Positions 38,160 through 46,727 of a DNA stretch of 64,000 nt are shown piece after piece. Numbering within the stretch: the stretch's first letter is position 1; each line of letters opens with the position of its first letter. A model generated the notes under the pieces. It was not told where the DNA came from. It did not search any database and saw nothing but the letters and a program-made list of their open reading frames with translations. Origin of the DNA: Serratia marcescens (GTDB lineage Bacteria; Pseudomonadota; Gammaproteobacteria; Enterobacterales; Enterobacteriaceae); contig NZ_JARVZZ010000001.1 in NCBI RefSeq assembly GCF_029846115.1, positions 1,426,001 through 1,490,000 of the forward strand. The letters run 5' to 3'. Made by a program: the position numbers and the translations under genes.

Positions 38160-39254
38160 GTGATCATCATAAGATATCTGGTACGGGAAACGCTCAAGAG
38201 CCAAATCGCCATCCTGTTCATCCTGCTTCTGATCTTCTTTTGTCAGAACCTGGTCAGGGTGTTGGGCGACGCGGTGGACGGCAATATCCCGACAAACTTA
38301 GTACTCTCCCTGCTCGCGTTGGGCGTGCCGAAAATGGCGCAGCTCATCCTGCCTTTGAGCCTGTTTCTCGGCTTGCTGATGACGCTTGGGCGGTTGTATA
38401 CCGAGAGCGAAATCACCGTTATGCACGCCTGCGGGCTGGGCAAACGCACCCTGATTATCGCCGCCATGATCCTGGCGCTGCTCACCTCTGCGGTCGCAGC
38501 GGTGAACGTGTTTTGGGCCGGCCCCTGGGCCTCGCGCTATCAGGACGTGGTGGTGAACGAAGCCAAGGCCAACCCGAGCATCGCCGGGCTGGCGGAAGGG
38601 CAGTTCAAACCCTCGCAGGACGGCAACGCGGTGCTGTTTATCGGCAACGTGAAGGGCAGCACCTTCAACGACGTGTTCCTGGCGCAGCTGCGGCCGAACG
38701 GCAACCAACGCCCGTCGGTGGTGGTGGCCGAGCACGGCAACATCGTGCAGCAGAAAGACGGCTCGCAGGTGGTGACGCTCGACAAGGGCACCCGCTTTGA
38801 AGGCACCGCGCTGCTGCGCGACTTCCGCATTACCGACTTCACCGACTACAAGGCGGTGATTGGCCACCGCACCGTGGCGGCGGACAACACCGAATCCGAA
38901 CAGATGTCGATGCAGACGCTGTGGGAATCCGACGATCCGGACGCGCGCGCGGAGTTCCACTGGCGCCTGACGCTGGTGGTGTCGGTGGCGCTGATGGCGC
39001 TGCTGGTGGTGCCGCTCAGCGTGGTGAACCCGCGCCAGGGCCGCGTGCTGAGCATGCTGCCGGCCATCCTGCTGTATCTGATCTTCTTCCTGCTGCAGAC
39101 CTCGCTGCGCTCCAACGCCGGCAAGGGCAAGCTGGATCCGATGCTGTGGCTGTGGCTGGTTAACGGCGTTTACTTCGCGATTGCGCTGGCGCTGAACCTG
39201 TGGGATACCGTGCCGATGCGCAAGCTGCGCGCACGCCTGAGAGGAGCGGCCTGA
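38160..39254 (+). CDS. lptF: LptF, LPS export ABC transporter permease
   Basis: 364 residues from the GTG at 38160, where homology to E. coli LptF begins (MIIIRYLVRETLKSQIAILF). The ATG at 38073 would add an unconserved tail. Six membrane segments flank a periplasmic beta-jellyroll domain (about 130-260). With LptG and the LptB ATPase it pulls lipopolysaccharide from the inner membrane onto the LptC-A-D bridge. It ends TGATG, overlapping lptG. Confidence 0.96.
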   Translation: MIIIRYLVRETLKSQIAILFILLLIFFCQNLVRVLGDAVDGNIPTNLVLSLLALGVPKMAQLILPLSLFLGLLMTLGRLYTESEITVMHACGLGKRTLIIAAMILALLTSAVAAVNVFWAGPWASRYQDVVVNEAKANPSIAGLAEGQFKPSQDGNAVLFIGNVKGSTFNDVFLAQLRPNGNQRPSVVVAEHGNIVQQKDGSQVVTLDKGTRFEGTALLRDFRITDFTDYKAVIGHRTVAADNTESEQMSMQTLWESDDPDARAEFHWRLTLVVSVALMALLVVPLSVVNPRQGRVLSMLPAILLYLIFFLLQTSLRSNAGKGKLDPMLWLWLVNGVYFAIALALNLWDTVPMRKLRARLRGAA

Positions 39255-40324
39255 TGTTTGGCGTATTAGACCGGTATATCGGTAAAACGATTTTCAACAC
39301 CATCATCATGACGCTGTTCATGCTGGTGTCGCTGTCCGGCATCATCAAGTTCGTCGATCAGCTGCGCAAGGTCGGCCAGGGCGAATACACCGCGCTGAGC
39401 GCCGGCATGTACACCCTGCTGAGCGTACCAAAAGACATCGAGATCTTCTTCCCGATGGCGGCGCTGCTCGGTGCGCTGCTCGGCCTGGGCCAACTGGCGA
39501 CGCGCAGCGAACTGGTGGTGATGCAGGCTTCCGGCTTCACCCGCATGCAGATCGCCGGCTCGGTGATGAAAACCGCCATTCCGCTGGTGCTGTTGACCAT
39601 GGCGATCGGCGAGTGGGTGGCGCCGCAGGGCGAGCAGATGGCGCGCAACTACCGCGCCCAGCAGATGTACGGCGGCTCGCTGCTCTCCACCAAGAGCGGG
39701 CTGTGGGCGAAGGACGGCAACGACTTCATCTACATCGAGCGCGTCTCCGGCGACAAAGAACTCTCCGGCGTGAACATCTACCACTTCAACGACCAGCGTC
39801 GCCTCGAGACGGTGCGCTATGCCGCTACCGCCAGCTTCGAGAACGGCCTGTGGCAGCTTTCGCAGGTGGACACCTCGGATCTGACCAACCCGAAACAGGT
39901 GACCGGCACCCAGACGCTGACCGGCGAATGGAAAACCAACCTGACCCCGGACAAGCTGGGCGTGGTGGCGCTGGATCCGGATTCGCTCTCCATCAGCGGG
40001 CTGCACAACTACGTGAAGTACCTGAAGCAGAGCGGCCAGGAATCCAACCGTTACCAGCTCAACATGTGGAGCAAAATCTTCTCGCCGCTGTCGGTGGCGG
40101 TGATGATGCTGATGGCGCTGTCGTTCATCTTCGGCCCGCTGCGCAGCGTGCCGATGGGCATCCGCGTGGTGACCGGCATTAGCTTCGGCTTCCTGTTCTA
40201 CGTGCTGGATCAGATCTTCGGCCCGCTGAGCATGGTATACAGCATGCCGCCGGTGCTGGGTGCGCTGCTGCCGAGCATGCTGTTCCTGCTGATCAGCGTG
40301 TATATGCTGCTCAAGCGCAAATAG
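39254..40324 (+). CDS. lptG: LptG, LPS export ABC transporter permease
   Basis: 356 residues starting MFGVLDRYIGKTIFNTIIM; its ATG shares a base with the lptF stop (TGATG), so translation is coupled. Six membrane helices flank a jellyroll domain. The coupling-helix region (LLGLGQLATRSELVVMQASG) and C-terminal MVYSMPPVLGALLPSMLFLL are typical. It is the partner of LptF in the essential LptB2FG extractor. Confidence 0.97.
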   Translation: MFGVLDRYIGKTIFNTIIMTLFMLVSLSGIIKFVDQLRKVGQGEYTALSAGMYTLLSVPKDIEIFFPMAALLGALLGLGQLATRSELVVMQASGFTRMQIAGSVMKTAIPLVLLTMAIGEWVAPQGEQMARNYRAQQMYGGSLLSTKSGLWAKDGNDFIYIERVSGDKELSGVNIYHFNDQRRLETVRYAATASFENGLWQLSQVDTSDLTNPKQVTGTQTLTGEWKTNLTPDKLGVVALDPDSLSISGLHNYVKYLKQSGQESNRYQLNMWSKIFSPLSVAVMMLMALSFIFGPLRSVPMGIRVVTGISFGFLFYVLDQIFGPLSMVYSMPPVLGALLPSMLFLLISVYMLLKRK

Positions 40325-40345
40325 CAGGGCAATCGGTAGTGAAGA

Positions 40346-40375
40346 AAGGCGTGGCCGTGGGGCCGCGCCTTTTTT
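40346..40375 (+). terminator. Rho-independent terminator of lptFG
   Basis: AAGGCG-T-GGCC, loop GTGG, GGCC-G-CGCCTT forms a strong stem that runs into a six-T tract (40370-40375), 21 bases after the lptG stop. Confidence 0.88.
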
Positions 40376-40477
40376 GTGGGTGCGACATGCCTCCCGATAA
40401 AACCGTCCCCCGACCTGTCGCTTTTCGTCGTGCTATAGTCAACCCAGCGGCATGCGGATAGAGGGAGCGGGCAGTCA

Positions 40478-41194
40478 ATGGAAGATGAATATAATCTCAG
40501 CAATATCATCGGCAAGCGCCTGGAAGCGGCACTTGGGGAGTTGGGCGATCTCCTGTGGGCGTATGTGGTGTTATCCAAAAAGGACATTGCCTGCATCTTT
40601 GGCGTCACCAACTACCCGAGTGACTGGGTAAAAAAGTATCAAGAACAGGGGTTACAGTACATTGATCCGGTGGTGCTTACCGCCCGCAACCGCCTGACTC
40701 CGTTCGCCTGGGACGAGCAAATCATGGCCGACGCGGGGCTGCACTTTCCCGAACTGTTCGAGCAGGCGCGCGAGTTTGGTGTGACGCACGGTTATACCTT
40801 CGTGCTGCACGATTATAACGATAACCTCGTCACGCTTTCCTTTGCCTTCAACCTTGAGCAGAGAGCGGAAGCCATCCCGGCGCTTATCGAACGTAAAGGT
40901 GAAATCTCGGTATTGCTGGCCTCGATACACGAGTCCTATCTGGCGCTGTCACGACTGTCAGAAAAAAACGCCGCAGCCCTGGAGAGCAACGCCCGCTTTA
41001 CCGACAGGGAAAACGAAATTCTCTATTGGGCCAGCGTGGGTAAAACCTACCAGGAAACGGCGATGATCCTGGGCATAAAGACCGGCACCATCAAGTTTCA
41101 TATGTCCAACGTCGTCAAAAAGCTGGGGGTAACGAATGCCCGACATGCCGTGCGCCTGGGGATGGAGCTTCGGCTGATTAAGCCGGTGGAATGA
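40478..41194 (+). CDS. LuxR-type quorum-sensing regulator (solo)
   Basis: 238 residues. The N-terminal autoinducer domain keeps the acyl-homoserine-lactone pocket residues: Trp and Tyr in SDWVKKY, Asp-Pro in YIDPVV, Trp in PFAWDE and Gly in VTHGYTF. The C-terminal LuxR helix-turn-helix is FTDRENEILYWASVGKTYQE, then GTIKFHMSNVVKKLG. An intact pocket suggests it still binds AHL. No luxI synthase gene is in the window, so it is a LuxR solo or is paired with a distant synthase. GAGGGAGCGGG precedes the ATG. It lies between lptG and the leuX island, and the target genes are unknown. Confidence 0.9.
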   Translation: MEDEYNLSNIIGKRLEAALGELGDLLWAYVVLSKKDIACIFGVTNYPSDWVKKYQEQGLQYIDPVVLTARNRLTPFAWDEQIMADAGLHFPELFEQAREFGVTHGYTFVLHDYNDNLVTLSFAFNLEQRAEAIPALIERKGEISVLLASIHESYLALSRLSEKNAAALESNARFTDRENEILYWASVGKTYQETAMILGIKTGTIKFHMSNVVKKLGVTNARHAVRLGMELRLIKPVE

Positions 41195-42252
41195 CAGGTA
41201 CGCTAGCCCACGGCTGCGCAGAACTCATCGGCCGGGGGACGTCTGAGAAGGTAGAAAATATCGGCTAGCAAACAGCGTCTTTCGATTCGGGAAATGACGA
41301 GCGTTAATTGGTATTGATTTGGCCGCGTGTCGGTTCACGTTGAGGACGTAATATAGAGTGCCTGCCCTGATCTCTGCAATATGAAATAATAACATGCATG
41401 AACTGATAAAGGTCTAGTAAGGGACTGCACTTTAGTCTAACTAGTTTTTCATTCCTTGAGGCGATACACTTCCCGGTAATATTTTGATAAAAATACAAAA
41501 AAAAACCTGACCGCGTAGGGCCAGGTTGCCAATATTGGCCAACACCAGGGAAAATTTTCTTGCACCATCTTAAAGCTATTAACTCCGCAGAGGCAAGCGA
41601 TCTCAGCTGGTTTTTAGGCCTTGAGTGGCTATTTTGTTACGTATGTACGCTATTTTCTGGTGATTTTAGTTAGAAGCCTATCCAGCCGAAAATACCGTCT
41701 CTTTCTTAATGGCGTTATTCCACGCTTTTATTTCCTGTCTGATATTAACCAATGAAAAAATAGTGTTCACGGAATGTTACGTAACCTCATTCTTTATTCG
41801 CTGACACATGAGTATGCAATTATTTGCAGCATTGCCATTGCGGCTGGGGATTATTTTGTTTTTGATAGACGCTGGGTGAGACAGTGGTGATGGGGGAGGC
41901 CGGTGTGGCCAACGGCGTGGCGGACTCCTGAACTTGTTTCGCCAGTTGGGCGAGCGGTTCTGGCTACTGAGAGTGAGTGGCGCTCGGCACATGAGCCATC
42001 ATTGCTTTGTGCAACGATGCTGGAATCTGGAATCGGACGGTATTACGCTGATCCTGGATGCTCATTGCAACAGCCTGTGGATGTAGCATGCTCATCATCA
42101 CAGGGTTGTGAAGGGCGCGCAGCGGGAAGGCGGGGCGGGCAAACGCGCGTTGCGGCGGTTTTTTCGACACTTAACTCATTGAACAACGGATAAGTGTTGC
42201 GTGCTGGTCGCGGGAAGGTATAATTCACCCGTTTTCCGCATACTACTTCAGT
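41195..42252. other. 1.06-kb gene-free region before leuX
   Basis: No convincing protein gene on either strand; short frames here lack ribosome binding sites and family resemblance. It holds a candidate minus-strand small RNA (41498-41561). A run of about 300 AT-rich bases (41500-41800) gives way to a GC-richer stretch near leuX. It may be decayed sequence. Confidence 0.6.
41498..41561 (-). ncRNA. Candidate small RNA with Rho-independent terminator
   Basis: On the minus strand AACCTG and CAGGTT (41504-41527) form a hairpin followed by nine or ten T. A promoter-like TTGCCT (41591-41596), 17-bp spacer, TTAAGA (41568-41573) lies upstream and would start RNA near 41561. The ~64-nt transcript also contains the palindrome GCCAATATTGGC. 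No ORF explains the terminator. This is prediction only and matches no sRNA I recognise. Confidence 0.35.
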
Positions 42253-42337
42253 GCCGAAGTGGCGAAATCGGTAGACGCAGTTGATTCAAAATCAACCGTA
42301 GAGATACGTGCCGGTTCGAGTCCGGCCTTCGGCACCA
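42253..42337 (+). tRNA. leuX: tRNA-Leu (CAA anticodon)
   Basis: 85 nt from GCCGAAG to the encoded CCA. The acceptor arms GCCGAAG/CTTCGGC pair, the anticodon stem-loop is GTTGA-TTCAAAA-TCAAC with CAA at positions 34-36, and there is a long variable arm (class II) and the T-loop GGTTCGAGTCC. It is essentially E. coli leuX, a well-known island integration site. The integrase gene begins 198 bases downstream, so its 3' end is the left att site. Confidence 0.97.
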
Positions 42338-42535
42338 TTAGTATGTAAATAGACCTCAACTGAGGTCTTTTTTTATGCCTAAAATCCAGTCCCCGCAAGG
42401 CTCCTCTCGCTTTTTCAGTCAACATAAGTCAACCTGATTCAATCTACATCAACTTACTGATGCGGGTACAAATGTGGGTATAACCCGGTTCGATAATGTT
42501 TGTACCCACACAGAACCCTTGAAAGGATACTCAAC

Positions 42536-43801
42536 ATGGCTCTGAGTGATGTAAAGGTTCGTACGGCTAAGCCTGAAGAAAAAGCCTATAAACTTACTGA
42601 CGGTGAAGGCATGGTATTGCTGGTTCACCCTAACGGCTCGAAATACTGGCGGTTACGCTATCGCTTCGGTGGTAAAGAAAAGATGCTGGCATTGGGGAAA
42701 TACCCTGAAGTGTCGCTGGCGGATGCAAGGGCACGACGTGACGATGCGCGTAAGCAGTTAGCTAATGGCATGGATCCCAGTGAGAGCAAGAAAGCCGTTA
42801 AGGTAGAGCAGGAGCAAGAGGCGATAACGTTTGAAGTGGTAGCCAGAGACTGGCACGCCAGCAATCAAAAGTGGTCTGAGTCGCATCGTGGCCGTGTTCT
42901 TAAAAGTCTGGAAGATAATTTGTTCGATGCGATTGGTAAGCGAAGTATCGCAGAGTTAAAAACCCGAGATCTGCTTACACCGATTAAAGCCGTAGAGATG
43001 TCTGGACGTCTTGAGGTGGCAGCGCGTCTACAACAACGAACAACAGCAATTATGCGATTTGCCGTGCAGAGCGGTTTAATCGATTACAACCCCGCACAAG
43101 AGATCGCTGGAGCGGTTGCTACAGCTAAGCGACAGCATCGCGCTGCGTTAGAACTTAATCGCATTCCTGAACTACTTCATCGAATTGATACCTACACTGG
43201 CAGACCTCTCACTCGACTGGCGGTGGAACTAACGCTATTAGTATTCATACGATCTAGTGAACTGCGTTTCGCACGCTGGTCAGAAGTAGATTTTGAAACT
43301 GCTATGTGGACGATTCCGGGGGAGCGTGATCCGCTTGAAGGTGTGAAGCATTCACATCGAGGATCAAAGATGCGTACTCCTCATCTTGTTCCTTTATCGC
43401 AGCAAGCTCTCGCCATTCTAGAAAAGATCAAAAGCATGAGTGGAAACCGTGAGCTGATTTTCGTTGGTGACCATGATCCACGTAAACCGATGAGTGAGAA
43501 CACGGTTAATAAATCACTACGAGTAATGGGCTACGATACGAAGGTGGAAGTTTGTGGTCACGGTTTTAGAACAATGGCTTGTAGTTCATTGATTGAGTCG
43601 GGATTGTGGTCGAAGGATGCGGTAGAGCGGCAGATGAGTCACCAGGAACGTAACTCTGTGCGTGCGGCTTATATTCATAAGGCCGAGCACTTAGGGGAGC
43701 GGAGGCTGATGGTGCAATGGTGGGCTGATTATCTGGATGCTAATCGGGAGAAGGGGGTGAGTCCGTTCGATTTTGGGAAAGTTGGCACTTTGAGAAAATA
43801 G
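42536..43801 (+). CDS. int: P4-type tyrosine recombinase (island integrase)
   Basis: 421 residues from the ATG at 42536, with GAAAGGA upstream; the ATG at 42500 is too early. The N-terminal arm-binding domain (DUF4102: LSDVKVRTAKPEEKAYKLTD, GSKYWRLRYRFGGKEK) is followed by a core-binding domain. The catalytic domain has Arg in SSELRFARWSEV, HxxR in GHGFRTMACS and the nucleophile Tyr in VRAAYIHKAEHLGERR. It would recombine the leuX 3' end to insert or excise the island. It is the first gene after leuX, the standard layout. A second att copy is not in the window. Confidence 0.93.
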   Translation: MALSDVKVRTAKPEEKAYKLTDGEGMVLLVHPNGSKYWRLRYRFGGKEKMLALGKYPEVSLADARARRDDARKQLANGMDPSESKKAVKVEQEQEAITFEVVARDWHASNQKWSESHRGRVLKSLEDNLFDAIGKRSIAELKTRDLLTPIKAVEMSGRLEVAARLQQRTTAIMRFAVQSGLIDYNPAQEIAGAVATAKRQHRAALELNRIPELLHRIDTYTGRPLTRLAVELTLLVFIRSSELRFARWSEVDFETAMWTIPGERDPLEGVKHSHRGSKMRTPHLVPLSQQALAILEKIKSMSGNRELIFVGDHDPRKPMSENTVNKSLRVMGYDTKVEVCGHGFRTMACSSLIESGLWSKDAVERQMSHQERNSVRAAYIHKAEHLGERRLMVQWWADYLDANREKGVSPFDFGKVGTLRK

Positions 43802-43973
43802 ATTTTCGAATAACATCACAAGGATGTGGGATGGGAAAGCTTGAGGTGTAGTAATTAACAATTTGATTAACTGCGGGAGGGTTACAGCAAAAATAGCTTG
43901 CGGCTTCATTTTGATTCAGTGATGTTTACTGCTCATAAAGTGATTAGATCAACATTATTAAAGACAAGACATT

Positions 43974-44303
43974 ATGGATAAAGCAGAAGTCAGAGTAAGG
44001 AATTGTTGGGTTGAAACTGACCTTGAAGATTTTGAGCGGAGGGTGGAGGGCATCTCACGGGAAAAATATCCTGAATTACGATGTATTGCCTGTGAAAAGC
44101 CCGTACATGATAGTGGTTTAGTAACACCTAATGCCGAGTATAGTCCTAGGTTTACTCATTCAACCCCACCACCAATTGGCGAATTTTGCCCACTAAGTTC
44201 TAAATGCGGTCGACGGTTACGGTTATTGCCGTATAAAAATGCATTAATTGAACCGCGCCCATTAAGCCAACCGCAGCAACATGAAAAAATTTTGAAGCCA
44301 TGA
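43974..44303 (+). CDS. Small zinc-finger-like hypothetical protein
   Basis: 109 residues of unknown function. Cysteine pairs CIAC and CPLSSKC plus a His (RFTH) suggest a zinc site: C-x2-C-x(25)-H-x(n)-C. The same spacing style (CPQC...FRH...FCLL) occurs in the protein at 62722-63675, which may be a larger relative. The start codon lacks a strong ribosome binding site. It is convergent with the DUF6527-type gene, with the two stops 3 bases apart. Confidence 0.5.
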   Translation: MDKAEVRVRNCWVETDLEDFERRVEGISREKYPELRCIACEKPVHDSGLVTPNAEYSPRFTHSTPPPIGEFCPLSSKCGRRLRLLPYKNALIEPRPLSQPQQHEKILKP

Positions 44304-44305
44304 CC

Positions 44306-44764
44306 CTAACCTAACCACCGCCGTAACTTGGACCAAATGGTCTCTCTCTTCCCCGTCGCCATAGCAGGCCCATTGGTAGGCTTCGGTTTCAACTCTTTCA
44401 GGTCCCCAGAGGATTCAATCTGCGAGTAGTAGCGCGCCTTCGCTGCTTTGTCGCGACGCTTCTCTGCATCAATCTGAGCTTTGTCCCAAGGCCCAGCCTC
44501 TACCACTCGATTACCTTGAATCACATAGTGCGATCGACAGGGTAAATTCCAGTTGCCGACCGATGGCCAAAGCGAAATTGCTTCGCCATCAAAGGTTAGC
44601 CTCCAGTCCGTTGGAGTCAGAGGTGTCACTACTTCAAGGCCACAGCCACAACAGCAACTGTGGACCACGGTACCGTATTCCATTGAAACGTACAAAATGC
44701 CAGGTTCAAGTATACGCGGTACCCCCTTTACAAAGCTGGGGGTAAGCTGGTTATGACGAATCAT
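44306..44764 (-). CDS. DUF6527-type Cys-rich protein
   Basis: 152 residues. A cysteine cluster, HSCCCGCGLEVV (about residues 35-46), and a later CRSHYVIQGN suggest a zinc-ribbon-like fold, as in DUF6527 proteins that occur beside multi-ubiquitin and ThiF genes (family recalled from memory, not searched). The C-terminus is basic and ends RETIWSKLRRWLG, a possible amphipathic helix. Its start overlaps the stop of the E1-like gene by 4 bases (ATGA), implying translational coupling. It is the last gene of the six-gene operon; the function is unknown. Confidence 0.65.
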   Translation of the reverse strand: MIRHNQLTPSFVKGVPRILEPGILYVSMEYGTVVHSCCCGCGLEVVTPLTPTDWRLTFDGEAISLWPSVGNWNLPCRSHYVIQGNRVVEAGPWDKAQIDAEKRRDKAAKARYYSQIESSGDLKELKPKPTNGPAMATGKRETIWSKLRRWLG

Positions 44765-45936
44765 AGCGAGTCACCATTCAGCAGCATATTTCCGTCGGTC
44801 GTATAGGAACAGTGATGTTCGTTTTCTAAGTCACGATAAAAGCCGAGGAGTTTCTTCCATTTAATTACGGCAAGTGCCGCGTTCATCATATTTAGTTCTG
44901 CGACTTGGATATTTGACGCGTAAAGATTTTCTGCTCCCCCACCTTCGAAAGACACGCGCTTGCGAATGTGATCGCGCTTATTTGGGGTACTTGCCGTCAC
45001 ACGGAGAATGCCACCAAGCGAGCCGTTTACCAGCTCGAGGCCCATTCCCACGTCTACGAAGGATACTCCCATATCCTCTAGCTTCTGCACAGCCAGGCGC
45101 TTCGGCTCGCCAGCGTCCATGCAAAGGAAAGCGAAGTTGATTCCATCCAGAAGGTTGAGGTTATCTATGTCCATCTGCACCGCATGTGGCACGATATGGC
45201 GATGCATCTTACTGTAGATACTCGCTAGGTAATCCACCTTCTTTGGTACCTCACGGAGAGTGTCTATCGACGGTGCGCCTGGCGCACGAAAAGCGTTGTG
45301 TTGAAGAAAATCATCACCGTCGATGAGACGTATCTCGCTCACTGGTGTTTTCGCCAACTGGTCCAGCACATAGGATCCTGTTCCACCAGTACCAAGGATA
45401 GCAATACGTTGACCTTCAAGTCGTGCGGTCAACGCCCCTATTCCCACCCGATCTGAAGCAGTTTCCAGATAGTTAAATACACAGCCATCCTCCTCGTCGG
45501 GATTTTTAAACACACGTGGAGTAGCGTCAGGTCTGAGGATAGCTGCATGGCCAGAAATGATTGTCGCGTACGTCGTCATCTTCTGATGATAATCGCTGTA
45601 ACCCTCTGGCCCGGGTTTACTGGAGAACATGTGCTGAGCACTTAACCCATGCCCCAGATCCACCGCTACGCTCTGATGTGCAATAGCTTGGATGGGCGTA
45701 CCCTGGGATGTGCACGGATAGTCTCCATCGAAGTGAATCGTGTGCGGTTCTGGTTTTTGAGTAACGTTTCCAGACATGCAAAGGCTTGAGATGAGTGTGC
45801 CGGTCTTAACTTCCAACTGCGCGTTAACGTACGGCACTTCACGCATTACCAAGAAGCCACCCACGATTTGGACGTAGTATCCTTCCTCACGCAAGCGCTT
45901 AAGGTCACTATTAAGACTGAATGGTGCGGCTGACAT
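44761..45936 (-). CDS. E1-like ThiF-family adenylyltransferase with DUF6791-like N-terminus
   Basis: 391 residues. The C-terminal two-thirds is a ThiF/MoeB/E1 adenylation domain: nucleotide loop ILGTGGTGSYVLDQLAK with GTGGTG at 182-187, then IRLIDGDDF...NAFR and NFAFLCMDAGEPKR. E1-like enzymes adenylate the C-terminus of a ubiquitin-like partner. The N-terminal ~150 residues (YYVQIVGGFLVMREVPYVNA, HFDGDYPC) resemble the DUF6791 region fused to such enzymes; a UBC/E2-like fold is possible but unproven. The gene overlaps the multi-ubiquitin gene upstream by 26 bases and the DUF6527 gene downstream by 4. It probably activates or processes the multi-ubiquitin-like protein. Confidence 0.82.
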   Translation of the reverse strand: MSAAPFSLNSDLKRLREEGYYVQIVGGFLVMREVPYVNAQLEVKTGTLISSLCMSGNVTQKPEPHTIHFDGDYPCTSQGTPIQAIAHQSVAVDLGHGLSAQHMFSSKPGPEGYSDYHQKMTTYATIISGHAAILRPDATPRVFKNPDEEDGCVFNYLETASDRVGIGALTARLEGQRIAILGTGGTGSYVLDQLAKTPVSEIRLIDGDDFLQHNAFRAPGAPSIDTLREVPKKVDYLASIYSKMHRHIVPHAVQMDIDNLNLLDGINFAFLCMDAGEPKRLAVQKLEDMGVSFVDVGMGLELVNGSLGGILRVTASTPNKRDHIRKRVSFEGGGAENLYASNIQVAELNMMNAALAVIKWKKLLGFYRDLENEHHCSYTTDGNMLLNGDSL

Positions 45937-46666
45937 TGATTACGCTCCCATTTTTTACTTCAACAAAGCCACCAGCGGCCAATTCACCACTATGTGGCTT
46001 TGAGGCCACGCCGCGATATGTAATTGAGTACACAATCTCAGGTGCTGGAGCTTCACCTGGGTAAGCGATAGCGACTAACTGCTCGAAAGTTTGGTGACTA
46101 TCACATACCTGGACTTCACGGCCATTGACTACGATGTCAATCTTCGGTTTGCGCTTTGGCGCAGTGATGAAGTGCTCAACTCCCGGGGCGGTAAGATCTA
46201 CGGCCTCGTTCGGTTCAATCTGACGATCGTTTCCACCACGAATAACCATGAAAACGGCATCTCCGTCACTGGGTTTCGCCAGGTCGTATAACGCGGAGCC
46301 TGTAATTGCGGGCTTGCCCCATGATACTTGACTCTCATTAATAGTCAGTTTGAAATCGCGATCGGTCTGGAAGGCCACAAAGCGCTCTGCGCCACGACCG
46401 CGTAAATCGAAGGTTTCATCAAGGCGCAAGTCTTCGAAATCCCCCGTTTCCAGAATGGCAAACAGGCTATAATCATCATTTGCACGTAGACCAGCAGCAA
46501 TCAGTATCTGACGACCCAGTGGCACAGGATCATTGACTTCGATTGCGCGAAAAACCAGGTTTTCCTGTGCGAACAGGATGCGGTAGGTGCGTGCCGAACG
46601 CAGAGCACGGCCTTCGCGAATCGCTTCTCCTACATCGTCAATATCGTTTATATTTTCAGTATTCAT
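45911..46666 (-). CDS. Multi-ubiquitin-like domain protein
   Basis: 251 residues made of about three tandem beta-grasp-like repeats (about 25-98, 100-165, 166-250). Each has a short beta-hairpin, a helix and a closing strand: RILFAQENLVFRAIEV, FKLTINESQVSWGKPAI and KIDIVVNGREVQVCDS open the repeats, and GAERFVAFQ and GVEHFITAP close the first two. This is the multiubiquitin (DUF2604-like) architecture. The protein ends RTIQS without a terminal Gly-Gly, so the usual ubiquitin-tail chemistry would need processing or a different mechanism. It sits between the helicase and E1-like genes in the operon. Confidence 0.75.
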   Translation of the reverse strand: MNTENINDIDDVGEAIREGRALRSARTYRILFAQENLVFRAIEVNDPVPLGRQILIAAGLRANDDYSLFAILETGDFEDLRLDETFDLRGRGAERFVAFQTDRDFKLTINESQVSWGKPAITGSALYDLAKPSDGDAVFMVIRGGNDRQIEPNEAVDLTAPGVEHFITAPKRKPKIDIVVNGREVQVCDSHQTFEQLVAIAYPGEAPAPEIVYSITYRGVASKPHSGELAAGGFVEVKNGSVINVSRTIQS

Positions 46667-46727
46667 TTTGCATCACCTTTTGAGTTTGGCCAGACGATGT
46701 CTGGCTCTACTACTCAATCGATGCAGG

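Noticed and set aside
41777..42228. Short open frames on both strands before leuX
   Set aside because: No ribosome binding sites, no conserved motifs, mutually overlapping.
40325..42252. luxI-type AHL synthase beside the LuxR gene
   Set aside because: No frame on either strand has the conserved Arg/Phe/Trp/Asp pattern of LuxI proteins.
42243..42425. 60-codon open frame antisense over tRNA-Leu
   Set aside because: Reads through the tRNA gene and is explained by it.
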